A stretch of DNA of 25,747 nt from contig JBEBAU010000041.1 of the NCBI GenBank assembly GCA_041158765.1, positions 1 through 25,747 of the forward strand, read 5' to 3'. Positions 1-5,784 of this stretch are shown here, piece after piece; within the stretch, counting starts at the first letter, position 1, and each line of letters opens with the position of its first letter. The position numbers and the translations under genes are program-made. Below the pieces are notes generated by a model. It was not told where the DNA came from, ran no database searches, and worked only from the letters and a program-made list of their open reading frames with translations. Source of the stretch: JAQBRD01 sp041158765 (GTDB taxonomy: Bacteria; Patescibacteriota; Minisyncoccia; Phycocordibacterales; PALSA-1337).

Positions 1-116
1 AATGTTCTTGTGGGAGAGTTTGCGTGTGGTTGCCATGGAATTTCCATAGTGCCACCGATAAGATCAATTTCACCACGTCGCCGAAGCTCTTTCAAGGTAA
101 TTTTTTGTATTTGCAT
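1..116 (-). CDS. Partial unidentified protein, N-terminus only
   Basis: An ATG at 114-116 (minus strand) opens a frame that stays open to the window edge, giving 38 residues that begin MQIQKITLKELRRRGEIDL. I do not recognise the family. An AAAGGA-type ribosome site lies roughly 9-14 bases before the ATG, which is uncommon in this window and supports the start. The N-terminus is charged, with no signal peptide or membrane segment visible. It is divergent from the tRNA gene at 237, with about 120 bases between them for both promoters. The rest of the gene is outside the window. Confidence 0.5.
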   Translation of the reverse strand, partial: MQIQKITLKELRRRGEIDLIGGTMEIPWQPHANSPTRT

Positions 117-192
117 ACGAAACCCTTTCCTTTGGTGGTTATTTGTTCAGACTTTATCTATACGCTATCGTATTTGACGGGGTGGGTCAATG

Positions 193-221
193 TTGTCCTA
201 TTGGGTTTTTTCACGTATGAT
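193..221 (+). promoter_or_regulatory. Probable promoter of tRNA-Ile
   Basis: A TTGTCC -35-like box (193-198) and a TATGAT -10-like box (216-221) are 17 bases apart. The predicted transcription start falls close to the tRNA 5' end at 237. Found by eye only. Confidence 0.45.
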
Positions 222-236
222 GAAAATCAATCTAAT

Positions 237-310
237 GCGCCTGTAGCTCAGTTGGTTAGAGCATCGAGCTTATACCTCGAGGGTCCTTGGTTCGAGTCCA
301 AGCAGGCGCA
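237..310 (+). tRNA. tRNA-Ile (anticodon UAU)
   Basis: A full cloverleaf can be drawn. The acceptor stem is GCGCCTG with CAGGCGC, the D-stem GCTC/GAGC, the anticodon stem TCGAG/CTCGA, and the T-stem CTTGG/CCAAG, all perfectly paired. The anticodon loop is CTTATAC, so positions 34-36 are TAT and A37 follows. The discriminator is A310. The CCA tail is not encoded at this copy (ACA follows). The anticodon UAU reads AUA isoleucine codons directly, a job that most bacteria give to a CAU tRNA modified with lysidine. The last 19 bases, from the T-loop onward, are repeated at 461-479. Confidence 0.93.
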
Positions 311-312
311 CA

Positions 313-352
313 AAAACACAAAAATAGAGTTTTTACTCTGTTTTTGTGTTTT
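313..352 (+). terminator. AT-rich hairpin after tRNA-Ile
   Basis: Arms 313-330 and 335-352 pair over 18 bases with a single T-G wobble and a TTTT loop. It starts 3 bases after the tRNA and ends in a T run, so it could terminate the tRNA transcript. The same arrangement follows tRNA-Ser at 5578-5615. Confidence 0.7.
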
Positions 353-460
353 CTGTTGGTTTGGACGAGAAAGCCGGACTGAAGTCTCGATGTGAGCGTA
401 GCGAACCGAGACGAAGGAGGCGGGGTCGCAGGCGAGCCGCATGTCGGCGAGACCTGTGAC
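353..460 (+). repeat. tRNA-associated structured element, copy 1 (core)
   Basis: This non-coding core is shared with 5483-5577 on the minus strand. In order it has an AAGCCGGA box (371-378), a variable hairpin (GTCTCG 384-389 with CGAGAC 407-412), a conserved GGAGGCGGGGTCGCAGGCGA block (ending 435), an apical hairpin GCCG/CGGC (436-448), then GAGACCTGTGACC to 461. The arms GGTCGCAGG (424-432) and CCTGTGACC (453-461) pair over 9 bases with one G-T wobble. It is followed at once by a copy of the tRNA-Ile 3' end. The flanking repeats suggest insertion at the tRNA 3' end; a transcribed structured RNA is the other possibility. Confidence 0.75.
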
Positions 461-479
461 CGAGTCCAAGCAGGCGCAC
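461..479 (+). repeat. Repeated 3' end of tRNA-Ile
   Basis: These 19 bases are identical to 293-311, that is, from C56 of the T-loop through the discriminator plus one base. This copy continues as ACCA, so it encodes a CCA end that the complete tRNA lacks. The 5' half of the T-stem is not present, so it is not a second functional tRNA. It fits an att-like direct repeat flanking the element. Confidence 0.9.
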
Positions 480-485
480 CAGAAC

Positions 486-514
486 AAAAAAACGTAGCTC
501 TGCTACGTTTTTTT
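486..514 (+). terminator. Intrinsic terminator after the repeated tRNA end
   Basis: Arms 486-498 and 502-514 pair perfectly (A-run, CGTAGC, TCT loop, GCTACG, T-run). It has the classic form of a Rho-independent terminator and closes the tRNA-Ile locus before the prepilin promoter. Confidence 0.85.
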
Positions 515-518
515 ATTA

Positions 519-527
519 TGTTAGAAT
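519..527 (+). promoter_or_regulatory. Extended -10 promoter, prepilin at 534
   Basis: TGTTAGAAT is an extended -10 box that ends 6 bases before the ATG at 534, so transcription should begin at or next to the start codon. No Shine-Dalgarno site is present. Confidence 0.6.
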
Positions 528-533
528 ATACAC

Positions 534-1073
534 ATGAAAATTCGATCTGGAAAAGAAGGTTTCACCCTCATTGAGCTTCTCGTGGTGATTTCAATTATTG
601 GTTTACTTTCAAGTATTGTCCTCGCAAGTCTCAGTGTTGCACGAGCAAAAAGTCGCGATGCTGCTCGAATACAATCAATACTTCAGATACGTACTGCGCT
701 TGAGCTATATAAAACGAGCAATGGTTCGTATCCTTTGAGTGCGAATGGAGGTACTGCTCCAATTGAAACGGGTCCAGGGGCACCTACGAATGTTGTGGCA
801 AATGTACCATTATTATTTGGTAGTTCCGGCCAAATTATCCCCACACTTTTGAGATCGTTCAAGGTTGATACTACCGGTATTCCATCGGACTATTATTTCG
901 GATATTGGTCTGATGGAGTTGACTACTTTTTTGCAGCTGTCGCGTATCTCGAGCGCCCTTTGCCTGCAAATAGTCAATATATTTTTACAGTTTATGGTGG
1001 TGGTTTCGGACCATACAGCATAACAATTTTTAGTAATAGAGCACGTGCTGAATATGGGTACAGCATGTTCTAA
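534..1073 (+). CDS. Type IV prepilin-like protein
   Basis: The 179-residue product begins MKIRSGKEGFTLIELLVV, a class III prepilin leader: a short basic stretch, glycine at the cleavage site, phenylalanine at +1 and glutamate at +5, then a hydrophobic helix of about 20 residues. The following AKSRDAARIQSI segment is the usual amphipathic continuation of the pilin stalk. The C-terminal half is rich in G, Y and F and probably forms the globular head. PilD (16177-17001) would process it, and it would be added to the pilus or pseudopilus. It stands apart from the main pilus cluster and has its own leaderless-type promoter. It converges with recG. Its role as minor or alternative pilin is inference. 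Confidence 0.88.
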   Translation: MKIRSGKEGFTLIELLVVISIIGLLSSIVLASLSVARAKSRDAARIQSILQIRTALELYKTSNGSYPLSANGGTAPIETGPGAPTNVVANVPLLFGSSGQIIPTLLRSFKVDTTGIPSDYYFGYWSDGVDYFFAAVAYLERPLPANSQYIFTVYGGGFGPYSITIFSNRARAEYGYSMF

Positions 1074-1081
1074 TTCGTAGT

Positions 1082-3496
1082 TTATTCTAGATGCACACCG
1101 CCTTTATTCTGATCGAGGCGGTGTTTCATTGGGGGATGTTTGGTGAAAGAACTCTCGGTCACGATACGTATTGCTTCGGTGCGGGCAGCTTCGACCATTT
1201 TGATATTCTTGAGAGCTTCCATGGCAATATCTGAAACACCCCATTGTTTGCCAGCAACAAGTCCACCAGAACCACGCTGAGCAAGATCAAATTCTGCAAG
1301 TTCGAAGCCGTTCTTTGCGGTGGTGAGTGCTCGGAGACGCTCTACGGTTTTTTCACTTCCAATACGTTCATTAGCATTGCCTGACATATCACCCGGCTTC
1401 ACACTGCCATCACCAGTGAAGACATAACAATATGCTTGATGATTGCTACGAATAACTCGACCGCGGAGTTGATGAAGTTGTGCAAGACCGAAGCGCTCAC
1501 CACCTTCAATAATAATGACCGTTGCATTCGGTACATTCACACCGACTTCAACGACTGATGTTGCGCAGAGAATGTGTATTTTGTGAGCTTTGAAATCAAG
1601 CATGACGCGATCTTTGTCAGCGGGTTTCATCTTGCTGTGGAGAGTGCCGATTTCGTATTCTGGAAATACGTTTTTTTTGAGACGCTTTGTTTCTTCAATA
1701 ACAGATTTTGCTTGAACAGCCATCTCTTTTGTTGGATCTGCCTCATCAATACGTGGGCAAATCACATATGCTTGGCGTCCCGCCGCGAGTTCTGCGCGGA
1801 CTTTTTCATATATATGCTCACGACGATTTGGTGTGACTATTTCGGTGATGATTGGCTTGCGACCATGAGGCATTTCATCAAGAAGGGTGAGATCAAGGTC
1901 GCCATATATTGTGAGAGCAAGTGTGCGAGGAATTGGCGTTGCTGTCATTGAGAGGAGATGTGGAAGAGGAGTTTTTGTTGAAAGGGTGTGAGACGAAAGA
2001 TTCTGTGGTACCGGAGCGGGATGTCTGGTACCGAGGGTTTTGCCGGTTTTCACTGCAGCTTCTTTGCGCACGAGTTCTGCACGCTGTCGTGTGCCGAAGC
2101 GGTGTTGTTCGTCAATAATTACGTATGCAAGATTTTTGAATTTCACGGCTTTTTGAATGAGAGCGTGGGTACCAATCACGATAGGAATTTCACCATTTTC
2201 AACCCATTTCAATAATTGTGTGCGTGAAATATCAGTCCAGCCTTTTGGATTGAGCTTCGAGGGGAATTTCCTGCAGCCGTTGCCTGTGATGAGCGCAACC
2301 TGTACACCAAGATATGCGAAGTATTGAATGAACGATTCGAAATGTTGCGTCGCAAGGATTTCGGTTGGGCACATGTATGCGACTTGGAGTTTTTTGTGAA
2401 CAACTGCAAAAGCCGTAGCTGCTGCAACAGCTGTCTTGCCAGAACCCACATCTCCTTCGAGAAGTCGAGACATTGCAGCGCCCTTTGCGAAGTCTGCCAG
2501 CACAGTATCAATTGCTTTTTGTTGAGCATCTGTTGCAGTGAAAGGGAAGCGCTTCACAAAAGCATCAACATTTGTTCGGATAGTTGAAACAGTCGTGCCG
2601 TCTTCTTTTGTCACAATATCAGCGGGTCCTCCAATAGTGAATGTTGGATTCTGAGCGTATGCTTTGCGAGCCTGCTGTTTTTCTAATTGTATGAAAAAGA
2701 TTTCTTCAAATGCAAATCGTTTGCGTGCAACTTCAGCATTCTCAGTGGTCATTGGGGTATGTGCCCAAATAAGCGCAGTGCGCAATGGTGGCAAACTGTA
2801 CCGAGCAAGAATATCCGGAGGAATAGGGTCGTCGAGTGTTTCAAGGAAACTCATGCTCGTTGCAGTATCACCGTTCTTCGCATGACCTGCTGATTTAAAA
2901 ATTTTTGTTACTGCATGATACATCCAATTTGAGGTGATGCCGCGGGATTCTGGATATATCGGATATAGATTGTGTGCTGTAACACTTTTTTCATCATCTG
3001 AGGTGGCGCCATTTGTTGATTTGAATAGATTACTGCCAACACCTTGTGGAAGTTTGTGTACAATTTCAATTTTTGGATTTGAAAAGTAGAGCTCGCCTTG
3101 CGCTTCTATACCTGTGGTTGCCGAATTTTTTGATCGTCGTTGTGAGACTTTGCCCTCGACACGTACGAGCGCACCATCGGTGAGCATTTTTGCGAGATAC
3201 GGTTGATTGAACCATACACAGTGAATTCGACCGCTTTCATCCTCAACCCAGCCATCAGCCATGGGGATTTTACTTTTGAAACCTTTGCTTGTTTTGAGTC
3301 CGGTGATTCGGCCGAAGATAACTGCTTCATCACCCTTGTCGAGATGTGTAATTGAGCGAATTTCAGATGTATCGCCGTATCGAACAGGGAAATGATACAA
3401 GAGATCTTCAATCGTGGTAATGCCAAGTCTTTTGAGAGCCGCCACCTGCGGTTCCATAAGTCGAAAATGAAGTTTGAGCGGATCGGTGGGTTTCAT
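1082..3496 (-). CDS. recG: ATP-dependent DNA helicase RecG
   Basis: RecG remodels stalled replication forks and branch-migrates Holliday junctions. The 804-residue product has an OB-fold wedge region (about 50-150), Walker A GDVGSGKT (348-355), motif II DEQH (462-465), motif III SMTATPIPRTL (517-526), and the RecG-specific stretch ERFGLAQLHQLRGRV in the C-terminal helicase domain. It is longer than the usual roughly 690 residues. Extra sequence is visible at about 405-435 and about 481-510, the latter between motifs II and III. The usual LRGPGE motif near the C-terminus is altered to QRGSGG. The start follows an extended -10 box at 3522-3530 by about 25 bases. A strong inverted repeat in its 3' end (1095-1124) may help end the convergent prepilin transcript. 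Confidence 0.95.
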   Translation of the reverse strand: MKPTDPLKLHFRLMEPQVAALKRLGITTIEDLLYHFPVRYGDTSEIRSITHLDKGDEAVIFGRITGLKTSKGFKSKIPMADGWVEDESGRIHCVWFNQPYLAKMLTDGALVRVEGKVSQRRSKNSATTGIEAQGELYFSNPKIEIVHKLPQGVGSNLFKSTNGATSDDEKSVTAHNLYPIYPESRGITSNWMYHAVTKIFKSAGHAKNGDTATSMSFLETLDDPIPPDILARYSLPPLRTALIWAHTPMTTENAEVARKRFAFEEIFFIQLEKQQARKAYAQNPTFTIGGPADIVTKEDGTTVSTIRTNVDAFVKRFPFTATDAQQKAIDTVLADFAKGAAMSRLLEGDVGSGKTAVAAATAFAVVHKKLQVAYMCPTEILATQHFESFIQYFAYLGVQVALITGNGCRKFPSKLNPKGWTDISRTQLLKWVENGEIPIVIGTHALIQKAVKFKNLAYVIIDEQHRFGTRQRAELVRKEAAVKTGKTLGTRHPAPVPQNLSSHTLSTKTPLPHLLSMTATPIPRTLALTIYGDLDLTLLDEMPHGRKPIITEIVTPNRREHIYEKVRAELAAGRQAYVICPRIDEADPTKEMAVQAKSVIEETKRLKKNVFPEYEIGTLHSKMKPADKDRVMLDFKAHKIHILCATSVVEVGVNVPNATVIIIEGGERFGLAQLHQLRGRVIRSNHQAYCYVFTGDGSVKPGDMSGNANERIGSEKTVERLRALTTAKNGFELAEFDLAQRGSGGLVAGKQWGVSDIAMEALKNIKMVEAARTEAIRIVTESSFTKHPPMKHRLDQNKGGVHLE

Positions 3497-3521
3497 ATCT
3501 AGTGCAGGATTATGTACACCG

Positions 3522-3530
3522 ATTATAGCA
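3522..3530 (-). promoter_or_regulatory. Extended -10 promoter of recG
   Basis: On the minus strand TGCTATAAT lies 25 bases before the recG ATG. This gives a leader of about 19 bases, longer than the other starts in this window. Confidence 0.55.
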
Positions 3531-3562
3531 TTTTCACATTTATCTTTTTTCCTGAGAAAGTT

Positions 3563-3793
3563 TTAGGCATGAGCGACCTCCAAAACCTTTACTGTTGGTA
3601 CATCAATACGTTCTCGGATGTATAATTCGAGGTCCTTTTTGGGAATATCTTCAATATAAAGCTCTACTGCTTCACGAATGTTCTTCTCAGCTTCTTCTAT
3701 TGTATTGCCTTGGCTTGCAACTCCAAGTTCTGGACAGAGAACACTGTAACCCTTATTTTCCTTTGTATATATCGCACTGAAGATATATTTCAT
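3563..3793 (-). CDS. Solitary HicB-like protein
   Basis: The 76-residue product begins MKYIFSAIYTKENKGYSV and continues with CPELGVASQGNTIEEAEKNI, the pattern of the HicB/UPF0150 partial RNase H-like fold. HicB proteins usually neutralise HicA mRNA-cleaving toxins. No HicA-like gene (a short double-stranded-RNA-binding-like protein) is next to it, so it is an orphan here. There is no C-terminal DNA-binding extension; the protein stops at VLEVAHA. I chose the start at 3793, not longer upstream options, because an extended -10 box (TGG TATAGT, 3800-3808) ends exactly 6 bases before this ATG, as at other genes here. The upstream 100 bases are AT-rich and empty. Confidence 0.75.
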   Translation of the reverse strand: MKYIFSAIYTKENKGYSVLCPELGVASQGNTIEEAEKNIREAVELYIEDIPKKDLELYIRERIDVPTVKVLEVAHA

Positions 3794-3799
3794 TAATCC

Positions 3800-3808
3800 A
3801 CTATACCA
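3800..3808 (-). promoter_or_regulatory. Extended -10 promoter of hicB-like gene
   Basis: TGGTATAGT on the minus strand ends 6 bases before the ATG at 3793, predicting a leaderless mRNA and deciding the start codon. Confidence 0.6.
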
Positions 3809-3896
3809 CATATGTTTTTTGAAATTAATTACTAAATAACAAAGAAATTCTATCAAAACGAGATAAAATCTTAATAAAAAAAGAATAAAAAATAGG

Positions 3897-4787
3897 TCAA
3901 TTGTCCGAAATTCTGAATATGCCCTTATCATCAACAAGGAAGCCTTCCTTTATAAGCGCTGAGATATTTTTTTCTATTGCGGCGGCGTTGCGGGTCTTGC
4001 TTATGAAGGCGTCTATGAGTTCACTAGATGAATGGGGCTTCTTGAGAACGCTACGCAAAATTTGTGCTCGAAGTTCTCGATTCGAGCCTTTGAATGCAGA
4101 TTGCTTTACATGATGTGCACTGCGACGAGAAGGGTTCGGTAGCGTCGCTTTCAAATACACGCCATAATCCATGAGCGCGTAATACCATTCTCGTGGATTC
4201 TCTTGAATACTCGGTTGAGCGAGCGATTTGCTGATAAGTTTGAGAATTTCAGTATCGAGCACTTTTTTATCACGACCACCGTGATTTTGCGTGCCTTTAT
4301 TTTTGAAAAAGAAATGAATATATACTGAGCGAATATTTGTTTCAATGAAAGGGTGTGGAATATTCCATGCGAAAGCGAGTATTGAACCAGCGGTATTTGG
4401 TCCGATGCCAGGGAGGGACACAAGTTCGTCAAATATTTTGGGTATTTCTTTTGTTGTAGAAGTTGTCGAAATTTTTTTGGCAATTTCTTTCAGATAAAGT
4501 GCACGGCGATTGTAGCCGAGTCCCTGCCACTCTTTGAGGACCTGAGCTGTCGAGGCTTTCGCGAGTGCTTTCCAATTTGGGAATTTTTGTATGAAATTTT
4601 CATACTTTGGCACGACGCGTGGCGCCTGTGTCTGTTGAAGCATTATTTCAGATACGACGATGTGGTAGGGAGTTACCACACGCTTTTTGCCGGCGCCATT
4701 TTTTTCAAACGGCGAACTCGTGCGCCACGGGAAATCACGGCGGTGTTTGGCATGATAGTTCCAGATTTCGCGGGTGAAGGGTTTCAT
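3897..4787 (-). CDS. mutY: MutY-like HhH-GPD DNA glycosylase lacking the Fe-S cluster
   Basis: MutY-type enzymes remove adenine mispaired with 8-oxoguanine. The 296-residue product has SEIMLQQTQ (46-54, with the catalytic Glu) and a helix-hairpin-helix LPGIGPNTAGS (125-135). Two things are unusual. The conserved catalytic Asp of the HhH-GPD motif is Glu149 (IETNIRSVY), and the four C-terminal cysteines that bind the 4Fe-4S cluster in classical MutY are absent; the region reads ATLPNPSRRSAHHVKQSAFK. The residue that is Lys in endonuclease III is Asn131, which favours a monofunctional glycosylase. The C-terminal 60 residues look like a winged-helix-like extension, not a NUDIX-like 8-oxoG domain. 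It lies 3 bases after the methyltransferase gene, so they are probably cotranscribed. Confidence 0.8.
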   Translation of the reverse strand: MKPFTREIWNYHAKHRRDFPWRTSSPFEKNGAGKKRVVTPYHIVVSEIMLQQTQAPRVVPKYENFIQKFPNWKALAKASTAQVLKEWQGLGYNRRALYLKEIAKKISTTSTTKEIPKIFDELVSLPGIGPNTAGSILAFAWNIPHPFIETNIRSVYIHFFFKNKGTQNHGGRDKKVLDTEILKLISKSLAQPSIQENPREWYYALMDYGVYLKATLPNPSRRSAHHVKQSAFKGSNRELRAQILRSVLKKPHSSSELIDAFISKTRNAAAIEKNISALIKEGFLVDDKGIFRISDN

Positions 4788-4790
4788 GTT

Positions 4791-5405
4791 TTAAGTCCAA
4801 CATTGTGGATCAGAAGCAAAAATATCAAAAGCAATGATATTATCGGTATAATTGACATGCTGACTCTTCTTGCTTCCTTCAGAAACTTTTACATTTTTAA
4901 ATACTTTTTTGAGGAGGGTTTCGATATATTTAATTTCGTAGGAATAAGTGGGCACATCAATTTCTTTTCTGTTAAAAATTCCACCTTTTGTATTGTAACT
5001 TAAGAGTAAAAAACCTGTTGGTTTCAAAGATTCTGTAATTTTGTTGATAAGAAAATGTAATTCTTGGGAATCGAGATACTGGATCACCCGCGCCACTATG
5101 ATTGCTTGATACTGTGATGGTGTGTAAGAGTATTCCAGAATATTTGTTTTTCTAAAATGTATTTTTTTCTTTAGTTCCTCAGGCAGGCTTTTTGTCCATT
5201 GTAAATCGATAACATCAAAGCAATCTACATTCATCCCTTGTTCTGCGAGATATATCGAATTTCGACCATTGCCGCACCCTACATCAAGAACATAATCATT
5301 AGCACGTAGTTTGTCTTGATATTTGGATACAAGAATACTGGGCATAAGAGTTTTTATGCTGAATTTTTTATCCTCCCATGCTTTCTCCCATCTATGTTTG
5401 CTCAT
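4791..5405 (-). CDS. Class I SAM-dependent methyltransferase
   Basis: The 204-residue product has a Rossmann-fold methyltransferase core: motif I VLDVGCGNGRNS (about 39-50) for SAM binding, a following acidic residue in VDCFDVID, and motif IV-like YQAIIVARVIQYL. The overall pattern resembles TehB or UbiE-type small-molecule methyltransferases. The substrate cannot be told from sequence. The WEKAWEDKKFS N-terminus is typical of TehB-like proteins. The start at 5405 is supported by a TAATAT -10-like box (5412-5417) 6 bases upstream. It leads the mutY-like gene with a 3-base gap, but a shared function is not implied. Confidence 0.8.
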   Translation of the reverse strand: MSKHRWEKAWEDKKFSIKTLMPSILVSKYQDKLRANDYVLDVGCGNGRNSIYLAEQGMNVDCFDVIDLQWTKSLPEELKKKIHFRKTNILEYSYTPSQYQAIIVARVIQYLDSQELHFLINKITESLKPTGFLLLSYNTKGGIFNRKEIDVPTYSYEIKYIETLLKKVFKNVKVSEGSKKSQHVNYTDNIIAFDIFASDPQCWT

Positions 5406-5411
5406 CTCCGC

Positions 5412-5417
5412 ATATTA
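5412..5417 (-). promoter_or_regulatory. -10 box of the methyltransferase gene
   Basis: TAATAT on the minus strand ends 6 bases before the ATG at 5405. The GGAG next to the ATG is too close to be a normal ribosome site. Confidence 0.45.
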
Positions 5418-5427
5418 CCGCAGAAAC

Positions 5428-5457
5428 AAAAAAACTGGTACCGAAGTACTAGTTTTT
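5428..5457 (-). terminator. Terminator after the repeated tRNA-Ser end
   Basis: On the minus strand AAAAACTAGTAC pairs with GTACCAGTTTTT around a TTCG tetraloop, with one A-C mismatch, and continues into T residues. It occupies the same place as the 486-514 terminator in copy 1. Confidence 0.75.
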
Positions 5458-5461
5458 GATT

Positions 5462-5482
5462 TGGCTGAAGGGGCGGGATTCG
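5462..5482 (-). repeat. Repeated 3' end of tRNA-Ser
   Basis: These 21 bases match 5616-5636 at 20 positions: T-loop CGAAT, the 3' half of the T-stem, the 3' acceptor strand and GCCA. The one difference is in the acceptor strand (C to A). As at tRNA-Ile, the copy starts at the T-loop CGA and lacks the 5' T-stem. Confidence 0.88.
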
Positions 5483-5577
5483 GTCACAGGTCTCGCATTG
5501 CTATGCTCGCCTGCGACCCCGCCTCGCACACCTGCGTGTGCTCCGGCTTTCGAATCTCGCACTCTATTTCACGCAGA
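5483..5577 (-). repeat. tRNA-associated structured element, copy 2 (core)
   Basis: On the minus strand this copy has AAGCCGGA (5542-5549), a variable hairpin GCACAC/GTGTGC (5526-5541), GAGGCGGGGTCGCAGGCGA, an apical hairpin GCAT/ATGC (5495-5506) and GAGACCTGTGACC. The long stem uses 5510-5518 and 5482-5490. The constant parts match copy 1 almost base for base, while both hairpins have different sequences that still pair. That is covariation, and it supports a selected structure. Confidence 0.75.
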
Positions 5578-5615
5578 CAAAGAAAAAGTCACACCGAAGT
5601 GTGACTTTTTCTTTG
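5578..5615 (-). terminator. Long AT-rich hairpin after tRNA-Ser
   Basis: A perfect 17-base stem (5578-5594 with 5599-5615) is closed by a C(TTCG)G tetraloop on the minus strand, directly after the encoded CCA of tRNA-Ser. It corresponds to 313-352 in copy 1. Confidence 0.75.
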
Positions 5616-5618
5616 TGG

Positions 5619-5706
5619 CGGAAGGGGCGGGATTCGAACCCGCGAAGCCTTTAAAGGGCTTACTTCTTTAGCAAAGAAGCTCATTCGACCGCTCTGACAC
5701 CCCTCC
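5619..5706 (-). tRNA. tRNA-Ser (anticodon GCU)
   Basis: The acceptor stem is GGAGGGG with CCCTTCC (one G-T wobble), with discriminator G. The anticodon stem CTTCT/AGAAG encloses TTGCTAA, so the anticodon is GCT and it reads AGC/AGU. The long variable arm (AAGCC...GGCTT) is diagnostic of a class II serine tRNA. The T-stem GCGGG/CCCGC is perfect. CCA is encoded just after (complement of 5616-5618). The 3' end is repeated at 5462-5482. Confidence 0.95.
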
Positions 5707-5784
5707 GTGTTGTCGTATTCTTACACAAAATCGCGAGTTACTCAATGCCTCACAAACTTTTCATATATTTCACACTGAAGAGTA

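Noticed and set aside
353..479. Self-cleaving ribozyme in the element core
   Set aside because: I looked for hammerhead-type CTGANGA and GAAA boxes in the right order in both cores; GAAA is present but the rest is not.
353..479. Second tRNA gene (tandem duplication) downstream of tRNA-Ile
   Set aside because: Only the part from the T-loop onward is repeated. The 5' T-stem strand, anticodon arm, D-arm and 5' acceptor strand are absent.
248..574. Open frames on both strands over the tRNA-Ile and element region
   Set aside because: They translate the tRNA, hairpins and element core; no known protein features. The similar frames at 5456-5671 arise because the element is repeated there.
1574..1951. 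125-residue open frame opposite recG
   Set aside because: Antisense to the conserved helicase motifs of RecG; no promoter or family match seen.
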